Positions 55,037 to 55,069 of a stretch of DNA of 55,069 bases are shown piece after piece. How positions within the stretch are numbered: the stretch's first letter is position 1; the number at the start of each line of letters is the position of its first letter. The notes beneath the pieces are model-generated. The model saw nothing but the letters and a program-made list of their open reading frames with translations, did not search any database and was not told where the DNA came from. The DNA comes from Bacilli bacterium (GTDB taxonomy: Bacteria > Bacillota_I > Bacilli_A > RF39 > UBA660). The translations under genes and the position numbers were made by a program. The DNA is taken from positions 1 to 55,069 of the forward strand of contig JAFWHR010000014.1 in NCBI GenBank assembly GCA_017511945.1. The letters are read 5' to 3'.

Positions 55037-55069
55037 TTTATTTGAGAGTTTGATCCTGGCTCAGGATGA
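55037..55069 (+). rRNA. rrs: 16S ribosomal RNA, first bases
   Basis: GAGAGTTTGATCCTGGCTCA at 55044-55063 is the universal 5' end of bacterial 16S rRNA; the gene runs off the window. The exact 5' end is estimated from the family pattern. Confidence 0.97.

Noticed and set aside
1-55069. CRISPR arrays or long tandem repeats
   Set aside because: I found no regularly spaced repeats; low-complexity runs are coding linkers or AT-rich intergenic DNA.

Overview
The window is a low-GC (about 30 %) bacterial chromosome segment, most likely from an uncultured gut-type Bacillota/Bacilli member (RF39 or Erysipelotrichia-like; this placement is inference). The evidence is a Gram-positive S10-spc-alpha ribosomal operon, Shine-Dalgarno sites such as AGGAGG and AGGTGA, a CIRCE element, CdaA/CdaR, CotJ spore-coat genes and a MurE with the meso-DAP-type DNPR motif. 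SecY and Adk both end in TGA with the next gene overlapping, so the standard code applies, not the Mycoplasma code. Most genes point the same way, towards the 16S rRNA gene that begins at the right edge.

Layout. 1-702: the truncated start of an IS30-type transposase (minus strand) with an in-frame TAA. 703-1047: the IS flank, then a strong promoter and an S10-type mRNA leader. 1048-14935: one long ribosomal operon from rpsJ to rplQ, including secY, adk, map, infA and rpoA; rpmD (L30) is missing. 14998-17662: a membrane-anchored unknown protein plus an orphan VirD4/TraG-type coupling ATPase. 17676-25032 (minus): murE, a MacB-like ABC exporter, tRNA-His and a SWIM/SNF2 helicase. 25134-26196: spore-coat genes, a CotJA/CotJB-like fusion and cotJC. 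26273-31607: AddB/AddA-type recombination nuclease. 31683-35193: an SPFH (YdjI-like) protein plus three paralogous Tim44-like zinc-ribbon proteins. 35216-37333 (minus): N-domain-less ClpB under CIRCE control. 37473-43854: envelope genes, namely an unknown protein, a sortase, two paralogous lysozyme-like proteins, a polyprenyl diphosphate synthase, a lipoprotein, a beta-helix membrane protein and a LysM protein. 43932-46407: thioredoxin-like lipoprotein, a D1-only Clp-type ATPase, a membrane protein and trmL. 46447-54654: an unknown anchored protein, a hydrolase, cdaA-cdaR, DUF308 and DUF378 proteins, a LolA/GerS-like lipoprotein, an anchored unknown, a C-terminal processing protease and a DUF402 protein. 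54655-55069: three tandem rRNA promoters, a boxA and the first bases of 16S rRNA.

The left quarter is translation and secretion machinery. The rest is dominated by cell-envelope and envelope-stress functions (peptidoglycan, c-di-AMP, sortase, lipoproteins, SPFH/Tim44, thioredoxin-like proteins) with DNA repair and sporulation genes between them. The best candidates for undescribed biology are the SPFH/Tim44/zinc-ribbon cluster, the Clp D1-only ATPase between two envelope proteins, and the orphan VirD4-like ATPase with its small partner. Many promoters share an extended -10 (TGnTATAAT), often with a weak -35. All functions are assigned from sequence reading alone; no database search was run.
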